Below are positions 16,665 to 26,345 of a DNA stretch of 51,246 nt, one piece after another (the stretch's first letter is position 1; each line of letters begins with the position of its first letter). This DNA comes from an uncultured Bacilli bacterium (GTDB taxonomy: Bacteria > Bacillota_I > Bacilli_A > RFN20 > CAG-288). The stretch spans positions 1 through 51,246 of the forward strand of contig CALVXU010000003.1 of assembly GCA_944371605.1 (NCBI GenBank), read 5' to 3'. Below the pieces are notes generated by a model. That model saw only the letters and a program-made list of their open reading frames with translations. It made no database searches and was not told the DNA's origin. A program made the position numbers and the translations under genes.

Positions 16665-19271
16665 ATGCGTAAAATGACAAGTGATGAAATACGTGATACT
16701 TGGTTGAAATTTTTTGAAACTAAAGGGCATTATATAGAGCCATCTGCTTCGTTGATTCCCCATAATGATCCGACATTGTTATGGATTAACGCTGGTGTTG
16801 CCGCTTTAAAAAAATATTTTGATGGCACATTAACACCTAAACATCGTCGCATCACTAATGCTCAAAAATGTATTCGCACTAATGATATCGATAATGTCGG
16901 TCATACTGCTAGACATCATACTTTTTTTGAAATGCTCGGCAATTTTTCTATCGGTGATTATTTTCGTCATGAAGTCATACCGTGGGCTTTTGAATTGTTG
17001 ACTTCGAATCAATACTTTGGGCTTCCGGTTGAAAAATTATATGTCACATATTATCCGGATGATAAAGACACTTATGAAACTTGGATTAAAGCCGGTATGC
17101 CAGCTGATCACTTGATACCATGCAAAAATAACTTTTGGGAGATAGGTGAAGGACCTTGTGGCCCTGATACCGAAATCAATTTTGATCGCGGTGAGAAATA
17201 TGATCCTGAACACTTGGGATTAAAATTATTATCCGATGATTTAGATAATGACCGTTATATCGAGTTATGGAACATTGTTTTTTCTCAATTCAACGCTGTT
17301 CCTGGTGTACCTAGAAAAGATTACAAACAATTGCCACAGAAAAACATCGATACTGGTGCTGGTTTAGAGAGATTTGCATGCATTATGCAAGGGGCTGATA
17401 CCAATTTTGAAACGGACTTATTTTTACCATATATCAAATTCATCGAAGAAAAAGCCAAATATCCTTATGATGAAAAGCATCATTTAGCATATCGCGTCAT
17501 CGCAGATCATATACGTTCTTTGACTTTTGCTCTCGCTGATGGTGCGATTTTCTCAAATGATGGTCGCGGATATGTCTTGAAGAGATTATTAAGACGTGCT
17601 AGCAGATACGCACAAACTTTAGGTTTGGAAACTGGTACTCTCGCTGATCTCGTTCCAGTAGTTACTGAAAACATGTCACATTTCTATCCATATTTGAAAG
17701 ATCATCAAGAAAGAAGTATGAAGATGATCTTGAATGAAGAAAAGAAATTTGCCTCTACTCTTAAGACAGGTGAAAAATTATTAAACGAGTATTTATCTCA
17801 AACAGCCGATACTCTTTCTGGAGTCATCGCATTTAAACTCGCTGATACTTATGGTTTTCCTTTTGAGCTTACTAAAGAGATCACCATCGATGCTGGTAAG
17901 AAAATCGATGAAGAAGGTTATTTGAATTTGTTAAAAGAAGCAAAGGAAAAAGCTCGTATATCACGTGGTGATCGAGAGTCCTTCGCTTCACAAAGCAAAG
18001 ACTATTTGGAGTTTTTAATACCTAGCGAGTTTACATATGAAGAAGGCGATATCCAAGGAAAAGTTATCGGATTATTCAAAGATGGTAAGCGTGTTTCTTC
18101 TTTAGATGAAGAAGGAGATATCGTTTTTGATAAGACGAACTTTTATGCTGAAAGCGGAGGTCAAGTCGCTGATATTGGCACGATTAAAAATGATAGTTGT
18201 GAAGCTGAAGTCAGCTATGTTAGCAAAATCACTCACGGTCAGCATCTATTGCACGTCAAGCTTTTATATGGTGAGATTAAAGAAGAAGATATCTTTTTAG
18301 AAAAAGTCGATTGGAAGCGCCGTAATGCTATCAAGAAGAATCATTCTGCTACTCATCTTTTGCAAAAGGCATTGCAGGAACTAGTTTCTAAAGACATTAA
18401 TCAAGAAGGGGCTTATTATGATGATGAGATGCTTCGTCTCGATATATCTTATCCTGAAAAAATTTCTTCCGACTTGCTTAACCAAGTAGAAAAACGTGTA
18501 AATGAAGAAATTTTCAATGGATTGGATGTGAAAACAGAAGTACTTCCTAAAGAAGAAGCTTTAAAGAAGAATGCGATGCATCTCTTCAATGAAAAATATG
18601 GCGATTATGTCAGAGTTGTTGAAATGGGTGATTATTCGTTAGAGTTCTGTGGTGGAACTCATGTCTCTAACACCAGTGAGATATCGCTTTTTGTTATCGC
18701 ATCTGAATCTGCTATCTCCGCAGGCACGAGAAGAATCATCGCTTATACTGGTTTGAAAGCTTATGATTATTTGAAGGAAAGACAGCATAGCCTTTTAGAA
18801 GTTGCCGCTTTAGTCAAATTGAATTCTGAAAAAGGACTTCGTGAAAAAGTGATCAATCTTTTAAACCAAATCGATTCCTTAAACATCACTATCAAAAAGT
18901 TAGAAGAAGATAGTACCAATCATATGTTCAAGGATTTAGAATCTGAAATCATCGAGATTGATGGCATTCATTTCTTATCCAAAATTTTAGGGAAAATGAA
19001 CCATCAGCAAGAGGATTCACTCGCTAGAAAGTTATTAGACAAGCACAAAGATATACTTTTGATGCTCGCATTTGATAATGGAGAAAAGAAAGATATCTTG
19101 ATCGCTCGAGGAAATCAATTGACATTTAAGTCGGGTAAGTTGATGAAATTAGTCGCACCGCTTTTAAGCGGATCAGGCGGCGGTAAAGATGATCTCGCTT
19201 TTGGTGGCGTCAAGGACTTGAGCAATTTTAATAAAGCTAAAGAAGCTTTATTGAATGAAATAAAAAAATGA
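16665..19271 (+). CDS. alaS: Alanyl-tRNA synthetase
   Basis: Charges tRNA-Ala and edits mischarged Ser and Gly. Length 868 is normal. The class II catalytic core starts at once (TSDEIRDTWLKFFETKGH, motif 2 region GHTARHHTFFEMLGNFSIGDYF). The editing domain has HSATHLL and CGGTH zinc/editing motifs. The C-terminal DHHA1-type domain ends with SGSGGGKDDLAFGG. An AAGGAGA site precedes the ATG, and a TATAAT lies at 16631-16636. No T-box is seen, as the space between terminator and gene is under 80 bases. It overlaps ruvX by four bases. Confidence 0.98.
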   Translation: MRKMTSDEIRDTWLKFFETKGHYIEPSASLIPHNDPTLLWINAGVAALKKYFDGTLTPKHRRITNAQKCIRTNDIDNVGHTARHHTFFEMLGNFSIGDYFRHEVIPWAFELLTSNQYFGLPVEKLYVTYYPDDKDTYETWIKAGMPADHLIPCKNNFWEIGEGPCGPDTEINFDRGEKYDPEHLGLKLLSDDLDNDRYIELWNIVFSQFNAVPGVPRKDYKQLPQKNIDTGAGLERFACIMQGADTNFETDLFLPYIKFIEEKAKYPYDEKHHLAYRVIADHIRSLTFALADGAIFSNDGRGYVLKRLLRRASRYAQTLGLETGTLADLVPVVTENMSHFYPYLKDHQERSMKMILNEEKKFASTLKTGEKLLNEYLSQTADTLSGVIAFKLADTYGFPFELTKEITIDAGKKIDEEGYLNLLKEAKEKARISRGDRESFASQSKDYLEFLIPSEFTYEEGDIQGKVIGLFKDGKRVSSLDEEGDIVFDKTNFYAESGGQVADIGTIKNDSCEAEVSYVSKITHGQHLLHVKLLYGEIKEEDIFLEKVDWKRRNAIKKNHSATHLLQKALQELVSKDINQEGAYYDDEMLRLDISYPEKISSDLLNQVEKRVNEEIFNGLDVKTEVLPKEEALKKNAMHLFNEKYGDYVRVVEMGDYSLEFCGGTHVSNTSEISLFVIASESAISAGTRRIIAYTGLKAYDYLKERQHSLLEVAALVKLNSEKGLREKVINLLNQIDSLNITIKKLEEDSTNHMFKDLESEIIEIDGIHFLSKILGKMNHQQEDSLARKLLDKHKDILLMLAFDNGEKKDILIARGNQLTFKSGKLMKLVAPLLSGSGGGKDDLAFGGVKDLSNFNKAKEALLNEIKK

Positions 19272-19699
19272 AAAAAAATATCTTAGCTTTAGATTTAGGA
19301 AAGGCCTCTTGTGGAATCGCCATTTCTCGAAGTGGTATGTTTGTCACTCCTATCGTCAATTTAGAATATAAAATGTGGCATGTTGAAGAAGTTATTTCAT
19401 ATATCAGAAAGTTGCGCGAAAGAGAGAAAGTCGAGATGATTGTCATCGGTAGACCGCTTCTCCCATCTGGTGACAAATCAGATATGACTTTTTATGTCGA
19501 GCATTTTGTTGATAAACTGAATCAAGAATTTCCAGAACTACCTGTTGAATATCAAGATGAACAGTATTCAACTTTAGAGGCGCGTGCTATTTTAGAAGCT
19601 AATGGTACTAAAAGTCGTCAAAAACAAGACAAAATTGTTGATAGAACTGCCGCTCTAGTCATTTTAGAAAGATATCTTCGTAGAATCGGCCAATTATGA
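19268..19699 (+). CDS. ruvX: Putative Holliday junction resolvase / pre-16S rRNA nuclease RuvX (YqgF)
   Basis: A 143-residue RNase H-fold protein. The motifs are LALDLGKASCGIAIS at the N-terminus, MIVIGRPLLPSG in the middle, and YQDEQYSTLEA and DRTAALVILERYL at the end. The three acidic metal ligands are present. YqgF homologues have been described both as a Holliday junction resolvase and as the enzyme trimming the 5' end of 16S rRNA. The alaS-ruvX order is a standard Firmicutes arrangement, and the ATGA overlap couples translation. Confidence 0.93.
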   Translation: MKKNILALDLGKASCGIAISRSGMFVTPIVNLEYKMWHVEEVISYIRKLREREKVEMIVIGRPLLPSGDKSDMTFYVEHFVDKLNQEFPELPVEYQDEQYSTLEARAILEANGTKSRQKQDKIVDRTAALVILERYLRRIGQL

Positions 19700-19724
19700 T
19701 GGCCGAGATTAATAGACGTGTTGA

Positions 19725-21476
19725 TTATTTGAATTGTGAACTATATAAATCGTAATAGAAACCTTTTTTAGTCATCAGGTTTTTATGATTGCCTTTTTCG
19801 ATGATATGACCATCTTTTAATACTAATATCAAGGAGGCATTTTGAATGGTGGATAAACGATGGGCGATCACGATCGAAGTGTGATTTTCCATCATTTTGT
19901 CGAAGGCGTCAGATATCTGCTTTTCAGTACGGGTATCGATATTTGAAGTCGCCTCATCTAAGATGATGATGTTCGGCTTTGCCAGCATGACTCTAGCGAT
20001 TGTTAATAATTGTCTTTCACCTTCTGATAAACCGCTTTTGGATGATACTAATGTATTATAACCTTCTGGCAAAGTGTTTATAAATGTATCAGCATGAGCT
20101 TGCTTACATGCGCTGATCACGTCTTCATCACTGCTATCAGGTTTAGCATATCGGACATTTTCGAGTATAGTGCCGGTGAAAATCCATGTATCTTGTAAAA
20201 CCATTCCAAAATTAGAACGCAATGATTTTTTGGATATATCTTTTCCATCTATGCCGTTATAAGTTATTCTTCCATCGACTGGATCATAAAATCTCATGAG
20301 AACATTGATCAATGTCGTTTTACCGGCTCCGGTAGGACCGACGATGGCTACTTGTTCATTATTTTTGATGATCTGATTAAAATCTTCAATCAAGTGTTGA
20401 TCTTTTTCATAGGAAAATGACATATTTTCAAATGAGATTTCTTTTATCGGTTCATCTAAAATGATTTTTCCTTCATCGATATCATCTTGCAAGTTTAAGA
20501 AATTATTGATACGTTTAAAAGAAAATTGTGCAGTTTCGAATTCAGCCATCACTGATGATATCTCATTAAATGGCTTGGTATATTCGGTTGTATAGCTTAA
20601 AAAGGAAGTTAAATTTCCGATGTTCATCGCTAAAATTGGAAAACTTGCTGTGTAAAGAATCATGATGATACCAGCTATTCCAATAATCGCGTAAATTGTA
20701 TTGTTGACTAATCTGGTTGATGGATTTGTCCACGAGGCTGAAAACTGAGCGACTTTTCCCTCCTCTCGCAATTTTTCATCTTGGATTTGAAAAGCTTTGA
20801 TGCTCTCCTTTTCGTATCCTAAAGACTGGACCAAGTCAGCATCTGAGATGGCTTCTAAACTGAGAGCATTTAAATCGGACATCAGCTTAGCTTGCTTTTT
20901 AAAGTGCTTATGGGAAAAGGTAGCCACAAATTTAGAGACGAAAAAACTTAAAGGTGTCAATACGATGACACCTATCGCAAGTATCCAGTTGACTAAAAAC
21001 ATCAAGATAATTGTAATAATAATCGCTAGCAAACCTTGAATCAGCTGTTTGAACACTGAAAGAAAACCATTAGCGATGTTTTCAATATCACCGATTTCTA
21101 ACTGGACTAAGTCACCGCTTTGCATATTATCTATCGTTTTAATAGGAGCGTTATTCAGCTTATGATAGACATCATCTCTGATCGCTTTGACGATATTTTG
21201 AGACATGATATTCACTAGATATTCAAATATAAAATCAAAAAACGCTCCGATAAAACATAGTGCTGCGGCGATGGTCAGATTGATGACTATCGTGTTCAAA
21301 TCTATATCAACGATGAATTGTGTCCCATCCATCTCTCCGAATGCATTGATGCTTTTACCGACTAAATATGGTAGTAGAAGCTGAGAAATCAAAAAGATGA
21401 TGACGGAAATACTCGCGAAAAGAATATTTTTCTTTTGAGGTTTTATATAATGAAATAATCGTGTTTTAATGTCCAT
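19725..21476 (-). CDS. ABC exporter half-transporter, canonical-ATPase subunit
   Basis: A 583-residue type I exporter half: six membrane helices (residues about 15-310), then an ABC domain. It has Walker A GPTGAGKTT, Walker B IIILDEATSNID with the catalytic glutamate, and the H-loop IVIAHRLST. Its signature is LSEGERQ, not LSGGQ. The ATG at 21476 is chosen because AGAGGTGATTGAT lies directly before it. A longer frame to 21575 only overlaps the upstream gene. It begins one base after its partner's stop, so the two form a heterodimer of the BmrCD/TM287-288 kind. Drug or lipid export is likely; the substrate is unknown. Confidence 0.92.
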   Translation of the reverse strand: MDIKTRLFHYIKPQKKNILFASISVIIFLISQLLLPYLVGKSINAFGEMDGTQFIVDIDLNTIVINLTIAAALCFIGAFFDFIFEYLVNIMSQNIVKAIRDDVYHKLNNAPIKTIDNMQSGDLVQLEIGDIENIANGFLSVFKQLIQGLLAIIITIILMFLVNWILAIGVIVLTPLSFFVSKFVATFSHKHFKKQAKLMSDLNALSLEAISDADLVQSLGYEKESIKAFQIQDEKLREEGKVAQFSASWTNPSTRLVNNTIYAIIGIAGIIMILYTASFPILAMNIGNLTSFLSYTTEYTKPFNEISSVMAEFETAQFSFKRINNFLNLQDDIDEGKIILDEPIKEISFENMSFSYEKDQHLIEDFNQIIKNNEQVAIVGPTGAGKTTLINVLMRFYDPVDGRITYNGIDGKDISKKSLRSNFGMVLQDTWIFTGTILENVRYAKPDSSDEDVISACKQAHADTFINTLPEGYNTLVSSKSGLSEGERQLLTIARVMLAKPNIIILDEATSNIDTRTEKQISDAFDKMMENHTSIVIAHRLSTIQNASLILVLKDGHIIEKGNHKNLMTKKGFYYDLYSSQFK

Positions 21477-21477
21477 A

Positions 21478-23295
21478 TCAATCACCTCTTTTAGCTTGCG
21501 AAAGGTATGTTTCTTCGTAGGTTTTACATGTTTTAAGCAACTCATCATGTTTTCCCTGAGCGATGATTTTCCCACCCTCTAAAACCAATATCAAATCACA
21601 ATCAGAGATGGTGGATACACGTTGAGATACGATGATTTTTGTCAGATTTGGATAAGATTTAGATATATTGTTTCTCACCTCTTTGTCAGTGAGCAGATCC
21701 AGAGCAGATGTGGAATCGTCTAAGATCAGTAATTCCGGCTTTCTGATCAATGCTCTTGCGATCGTGAGCCTTTGTCTTTGACCACCAGAAAAATTCATAC
21801 CTTTTTCTTCGACCTCATGTTGTAAGTAGTCGTTGTAAGCTTTGACAAAATCATGAGCTTTTGCGATCTTTAAGGCCTTTTCAATCTCTTGATTAGAAGC
21901 TTCATCATCAGCCATCTTAAAATTTGAAAGTATCGTTCCTTTAAAGAGATTAGCTTTTTGAGGGACATAACCTATTTCTTTGCGTAAATCTTTTAAAGAA
22001 TAGTTTTTGATGTCCTGTCCTTTATAAAGAAGAGTGCCTTCTGTAGCATCTAAAAAGCGTTCGATTAATTTAATGATTGAACTTTTACCAGAGCCAGTAG
22101 GACCGATTATCCCTAAAGATTCTCCTTTATTCAAGGTAAAGTTTAAATCAGTCAAAGCATAATTTCCATTTTCTTTATATGAGAGGTAAACATGATTGAA
22201 AACCAAATACGGCTGTTTGAATAAATAGTTCTTATTGATATAAGTTCCATCACATTTAATCGAGCTTTCTAATTGCAACAACTGGTCACAACGTTTCATT
22301 GAAACCAATGATTTAGTAAAAATTTGAATCAGATTGGTCAATAGAACCAAAGTTTGGAAAATTTGTGTCAAATATGATACTAAAGTGATAATCGTAGAAG
22401 GCAAAAGCTGATACCCAAAAAACGAGACACCAGCATTCATCGAAAAGCCACCGATGAACACAACAGCGATAGTGGCTATAGCGACAATAGCAAATGTTAA
22501 AGGATTGATGAGACTGTTTAATCTTCCCACTCTGATAGCTTCTTTTTGATATGATGCTGTATGAGATTTAAAGCTTTTTTCTTCATATTCTTGACGATTA
22601 AAAGCTCTCACAACTCTAGTACCAGCGATATTGTCGCTAGTTTTATTTGACAAAACATCTAATTTTGATTGAATTTCTAGGTACTTTTTACTGGATTTCA
22701 TCATCACTAAGAAAACGATGGTCAAGATGATTGGTATGATAGCTAAAAATATCAAGCCTATTTGATAATCCAAAATAAATGAAATCACTAATGATCCTAA
22801 TATGATAAAAGGTGCTCTGATTCCCAATCTGATAAAAAATAAAACTCCTTGCTGAACTTGATATGAATCGGAATTTAAAATGGTGAGCATTTTGTTTTCT
22901 GTCATCATCTCTCGTTCTTTTTTGCTGAGAGAAAGTATTTTTTGATAAAGATTATCCCTTAATTCAGTTCCGACAGCGGTCGCTGTTTTGGCAGCGATAT
23001 ATTGGCAAACCATCGTAGTACAAAAGCCAGTTATACCCATGATCAGAATGATGAATCCTCCGATGATTGAGTAATTTAGCTCTGGGTTATTCGGTATCCA
23101 TGTCCCAAATGATTTGATGAATGAGCCAAGAGAATTGGTCACGATATCATTTGAAGATGAAAAACAGAGATCAATGATAGCTTTCATAAAAAGAGGGATG
23201 AGCAAATCGAAGATAGCCTCTATCATTTTTACGGCAGGTCCTATAATAAAATATGGCCAACTTTTTTTGATTATATCTTTCGTTTTTAATTTCAT
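21478..23295 (-). CDS. ABC exporter half-transporter, degenerate-ATPase subunit
   Basis: A 605-residue partner of the preceding protein: membrane domain up to about residue 325, then an ABC domain with Walker A GPTGSGKSS and signature FSGGQRQRL. Two catalytic positions are changed. Walker B reads LLILDDSTSALD (Asp for the catalytic Glu), and the H-loop histidine is glutamine (IIVSQRVST). With the partner's unusual signature this gives one degenerate and one working site, as in TM287/288. A TATACT box at 23320-23315 would give a leader of ~20 bases. No Shine-Dalgarno precedes the ATG. Confidence 0.92.
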   Translation of the reverse strand: MKLKTKDIIKKSWPYFIIGPAVKMIEAIFDLLIPLFMKAIIDLCFSSSNDIVTNSLGSFIKSFGTWIPNNPELNYSIIGGFIILIMGITGFCTTMVCQYIAAKTATAVGTELRDNLYQKILSLSKKEREMMTENKMLTILNSDSYQVQQGVLFFIRLGIRAPFIILGSLVISFILDYQIGLIFLAIIPIILTIVFLVMMKSSKKYLEIQSKLDVLSNKTSDNIAGTRVVRAFNRQEYEEKSFKSHTASYQKEAIRVGRLNSLINPLTFAIVAIATIAVVFIGGFSMNAGVSFFGYQLLPSTIITLVSYLTQIFQTLVLLTNLIQIFTKSLVSMKRCDQLLQLESSIKCDGTYINKNYLFKQPYLVFNHVYLSYKENGNYALTDLNFTLNKGESLGIIGPTGSGKSSIIKLIERFLDATEGTLLYKGQDIKNYSLKDLRKEIGYVPQKANLFKGTILSNFKMADDEASNQEIEKALKIAKAHDFVKAYNDYLQHEVEEKGMNFSGGQRQRLTIARALIRKPELLILDDSTSALDLLTDKEVRNNISKSYPNLTKIIVSQRVSTISDCDLILVLEGGKIIAQGKHDELLKTCKTYEETYLSQAKRGD

Positions 23296-23325
23296 ATTTA
23301 TTATTGTAAATTAAAGTATATATTA

Positions 23326-23355
23326 TTGACATATATTTTATAAAAAGAGTATAAT
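23326..23355 (+). promoter_or_regulatory. Promoter of the rimP-nusA-infB operon
   Basis: TTGACA (23326-23331) and TATAAT (23350-23355) are 18 bases apart, both full consensus. The start would fall near 23362. The divergent ABC exporter promoter overlaps this region. Confidence 0.8.
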
Positions 23356-23361
23356 TTACTC

Positions 23362-23438
23362 GCCTTTTAAAGGCCGGCTTTTGCTGCATTCTTAATTTGA
23401 AAATTAAGGGTGGACTTAGGTCCACTCTTTCTTTTTTA
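23362..23438 (+). promoter_or_regulatory. rimP leader with terminator-like hairpin (attenuator)
   Basis: The leader contains three hairpins. They are GCCTTT-T-AAAGGC (23362-23374), CTTAAT-N7-ATTAAG (23391-23409) and GGGTGGAC-TTAG-GTCCACTC (23409-23428). The last is followed by TTTCTTTTTT, which is a complete intrinsic terminator between promoter and rimP. The second and third share a base, so they may compete. This suggests that expression is set by readthrough. Because the operon encodes NusA, which acts at pause and termination hairpins, feedback by NusA is plausible but unproved. Confidence 0.65.
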
Positions 23439-23450
23439 CTAGGAGGTTAG

Positions 23451-23909
23451 ATGGAACAAAAATTACTAGATAAAATCACTGAATTGCTCAGTAAAGAAGC
23501 GGAAAATGAAGGAATAGAATTTATTTCTGCTAAATTTAAGAGTGATAAATTATTGGGTGATGTGTTAGAAGTGTTGATTGATAAAAACTATCAGATCACG
23601 CTTGATGAGATCAGTTCTTTTACCGAAAAAGCAAACGCCATATTAGATGGAATACCTGAATTGAGCGATAGTTATATATTAGATGTTTCATCTGGTGGAA
23701 GTGAAAGAGCAATTCCATTTGCGGATTTATCTAAACTCCTTGATCACTATTTAGATTTAGTTTTGACTGATGGTGAAAAGATCACAGCTAAATTGGTCGC
23801 GTTAAATGAAGATGAAGCAGAATTTGTCTACTTTATCAAAGGTCGTAAAAAGAAGTTAAATTTAAACTCAAAAGATATTAAGACTATACACATGGGTTAT
23901 AAAGCTTAA
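23451..23909 (+). CDS. rimP: Ribosome maturation factor RimP
   Basis: A 152-residue protein for 30S subunit assembly. The N-terminal domain shows LGDVLEVLIDKNYQITLDEISSFTEKANAILD and YILDVSSGGSERAI, the family's most conserved stretch. The C-terminal SH3-like domain follows. It is the first gene of the nusA-infB operon, with TAGGAGG seven bases before the ATG. Confidence 0.95.
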   Translation: MEQKLLDKITELLSKEAENEGIEFISAKFKSDKLLGDVLEVLIDKNYQITLDEISSFTEKANAILDGIPELSDSYILDVSSGGSERAIPFADLSKLLDHYLDLVLTDGEKITAKLVALNEDEAEFVYFIKGRKKKLNLNSKDIKTIHMGYKA

Positions 23910-23923
23910 AGGAGGAATAAGAA

Positions 23924-25777
23924 ATGCCCGAAGAAGTAGAGTTAAAAAAGCCGAGAAAAAGAGGAAGAAAAAGTTTAGAAGAACAGAAAAAAATCACTGG
24001 GTTGATGAATAGAGACGCTTTCACGTTGGCACTCAGTGATATCGAAAGAGATTCTTTAGTCAGTTCTTCGAAAGTCGCTGACATTTTAGTCAGTGCGATG
24101 AGCCAAGCATATTTAGAATGGGCTTACCCTGGTTTATTCAAGGAAAAAGATAACCTCGATCCTGCAAAACAACTCATCAAATGCAAAGTTGTCTTTTCGG
24201 ATGATATTTCCAGTTTTAAAATTTATGATACCAAAATTGTAACTGAAGAAGACGACATCGTCGATGATGCTTACCAAGTTTCTTTAGAGGATGCTAAAGA
24301 GATTAACCCTGATGCTAAGTTAGGTGATATCATCAATATTCCTTTTGATGTCACTCAGCTCAATAAATCATATGTTAGAAGAGTGAAACAATTGTTCCAG
24401 GCTAAATTAAAAGAAGCCTCTAAGCAAGCCATCACATCTGTTTATTCTAACCAGATTGGAGATTTGATTTATGGCAAAGTCATCAACATTGAAAGAGGCG
24501 AAAAGAATCATGTAACATATGAATTGTCATTCGGCAAAGCTAACGGATTTTTACATGCTAAGCAACTTATACCTGGAGATAAATTTGCTTTAGGTGAAAA
24601 CGTCTTAGTCTATCTCATCAATGTTTCTGATAAGAGCAATCCGCCTTCGTTAGCTATCACTAGAAGTTCGGAAAAATTTGTCATCAAATTATTTGAGAGA
24701 GCTGTGCCCGAACTAGCCGATGGCACAATCGAAATCAAGGGTATTGTTAGAGAAGCTGGAAAGAGAACAAAGATTTTTGTCTCTTCTAATGTTCCACATG
24801 TCGATCCTGTTGGAACATGTATCGGTCCTGAATCTTCTCGTTCTAAAACTGTTTTAAATCAGTTGAATAATGAAAAAGTTGATATCTTAAAATATCATTC
24901 TAACAAGGCGCTTCAAATCCTCGAGGCGATGAAACCTGCTCAATTGATTGGCTTGACATGTTTAGATGATTTCTTTGATCCGAATGTTCATTTCGAAGAG
25001 ATTGAAAAAGATCGTGGATATGAATATCCAGCTGTAACTGCTGTGGTTTCGACTGGAAATTCAGGTGTTGCTATCGGAACAGGTGGGGTCAACGTTCGTT
25101 TAGCTTCTAAATTAACTATGTGTAATATCTCTGTTAAGACGGCTGATGAAGCGATTAAGGAAAAACTTAAATATATGCTTACTCCTGACATCGAACGCGA
25201 GGCCAATAAGTTAGAAGGAGTTTCCGAAGCACCAGCAGTTACCGAAGTTAGTGAAGAAGTTAAAGATATTGAAACTCAAGCAGAGGAAGAAGCACCATTC
25301 TTAGAGCCTATCACTGAATTTGATAAATCTTCTGAAACTGTTCAAAAATCCGATGAAACAATGAATGTTGTCGAAGATGTTAAAGCAGATGAAAAGCCTG
25401 TTGCTGATGAAACTTCTGCTGAACAAAAACCGAATCCTACTTCAACCACTAGTGAGATCAAAACTCAATCTCAAGAGATTGAACATGTTGAGATTAAGAA
25501 TAAACCTAAGATTTCGCTGAAAGAATTAGAACAAGCGATGTCACAAAAGAAAGGACCTGCTGAAACTCGTTCATATAAGAAACATCGCCGCGATGAAGAA
25601 AAAGAAGAAACTACGTCTTTAGCTAAAAATGTTCAAGCTATGCCTATCTATACTCAAGAAGAATTAGAAGAGATCAAAGCTCAAGAGTTAGAAGATGAAG
25701 AGAATGATTATGATTATGATGATGAACTAGAAGAATATGATTCTGATAGCTATTACGATGAGGATAATGGAAAATAA
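23924..25777 (+). CDS. nusA: Transcription factor NusA with long acidic C-terminal extension
   Basis: Controls pausing, termination and antitermination on RNA polymerase. After a basic start (residues 1-25, KKPRKRGRKSLEEQKK) come the N-terminal polymerase-binding domain, the S1 domain (GDLIYGKVINIERGEKNH) and two KH domains. The first KH shows VGTCIGPESSRSKTVLNQL, the second VAIGTGGVNVRLAS. The KH part ends near residue 430. The last ~185 residues are rich in Glu and Asp and of low complexity, ending ELEEYDSDSYYDEDNGK. Firmicutes NusA usually stops at about 350-400 residues. AAAGGAGG precedes the ATG. Confidence 0.95.
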   Translation: MPEEVELKKPRKRGRKSLEEQKKITGLMNRDAFTLALSDIERDSLVSSSKVADILVSAMSQAYLEWAYPGLFKEKDNLDPAKQLIKCKVVFSDDISSFKIYDTKIVTEEDDIVDDAYQVSLEDAKEINPDAKLGDIINIPFDVTQLNKSYVRRVKQLFQAKLKEASKQAITSVYSNQIGDLIYGKVINIERGEKNHVTYELSFGKANGFLHAKQLIPGDKFALGENVLVYLINVSDKSNPPSLAITRSSEKFVIKLFERAVPELADGTIEIKGIVREAGKRTKIFVSSNVPHVDPVGTCIGPESSRSKTVLNQLNNEKVDILKYHSNKALQILEAMKPAQLIGLTCLDDFFDPNVHFEEIEKDRGYEYPAVTAVVSTGNSGVAIGTGGVNVRLASKLTMCNISVKTADEAIKEKLKYMLTPDIEREANKLEGVSEAPAVTEVSEEVKDIETQAEEEAPFLEPITEFDKSSETVQKSDETMNVVEDVKADEKPVADETSAEQKPNPTSTTSEIKTQSQEIEHVEIKNKPKISLKELEQAMSQKKGPAETRSYKKHRRDEEKEETTSLAKNVQAMPIYTQEELEEIKAQELEDEENDYDYDDELEEYDSDSYYDEDNGK

Positions 25778-26031
25778 TGTTGCCTAAACCTGAAGTTTTA
25801 AGATTGGACATCGTTTCGCATAAATCTTTTCCAAAAGATAAACTTTTTAGACTTGTAAAAGTTGACGATGTCTATGTCTTAGACGAGGGTCAAAATATGA
25901 AGAGACGTGGACTTTATGTTCTTAAAGATGAAGAGACATTAAATAAGTTATCAACAAAAAAAATTATGTCTCGGTATCGTCTAAATGAAGATGTGATCAA
26001 GAGGATGAAAGAATGCTTGGGCAAAAAGTGA
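25777..26031 (+). CDS. YlxR/RnpM-like protein
   Basis: An 84-residue basic protein in the place always held by ylxR, between nusA and ylxQ. The second half keeps the pattern KLFRLVKVDDVYVLD...KRRGLYVLKD. The usual N-terminal R-x-C-x-x-x-G motif is absent, so it is a divergent member. YlxR (RnpM) binds RNase P RNA in Bacillus. Its ATG shares a base with the nusA stop. Confidence 0.75.
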   Translation: MLPKPEVLRLDIVSHKSFPKDKLFRLVKVDDVYVLDEGQNMKRRGLYVLKDEETLNKLSTKKIMSRYRLNEDVIKRMKECLGKK

Positions 26032-26345
26032 TTTCTTATATCGGGTTTGCAAGACGAAAAAAAGCTTTTTTTATCGGCAATCAATTAGAAGAAAAAATAG
26101 TTAAAAATCAGATTTATCTCCTAGTGATATTACCATCTTGTTCAAAGCATCGTGAAGAGCATTATCAGCGCTTGCTTCGTTCGGAAGCTATTGTTATTCT
26201 AGATGAAGATATCGAACCAAATACGTTAGGTCTTAAAAAACCGATTTGTGCGTTTGGCATCAGTGATATCAATCTAGCTGGTGCTATAAAATCAACATTG
26301 TTAGATACTAAAACAGAAAGGAGGAAAAAAGATGAGCAAAGATAA
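26013..26345 (+). CDS. L7Ae/L30e-family RNA-binding protein YlxQ
   Basis: A 110-residue L7Ae-like protein: ISYIGFARRKKAFFIG at the start is the YlxQ version of the family's A-R-x-G-K-x-x-x-G element. The hydrophobic LLVILPSCSKH strand follows. It overlaps ylxR by 19 bases and infB by 14 bases. The usual glycines are partly replaced, so the fold is assigned mainly from context. Kink-turn RNA binding is likely from the family. Confidence 0.78.
   Translation: MLGQKVISYIGFARRKKAFFIGNQLEEKIVKNQIYLLVILPSCSKHREEHYQRLLRSEAIVILDEDIEPNTLGLKKPICAFGISDINLAGAIKSTLLDTKTERRKKDEQR

Noticed and set aside
19725-21575. Longer ABC subunit starting at 21575
   Set aside because: The extra N-terminal residues read through the end of the upstream partner gene; the ATG at 21476 follows a good Shine-Dalgarno.
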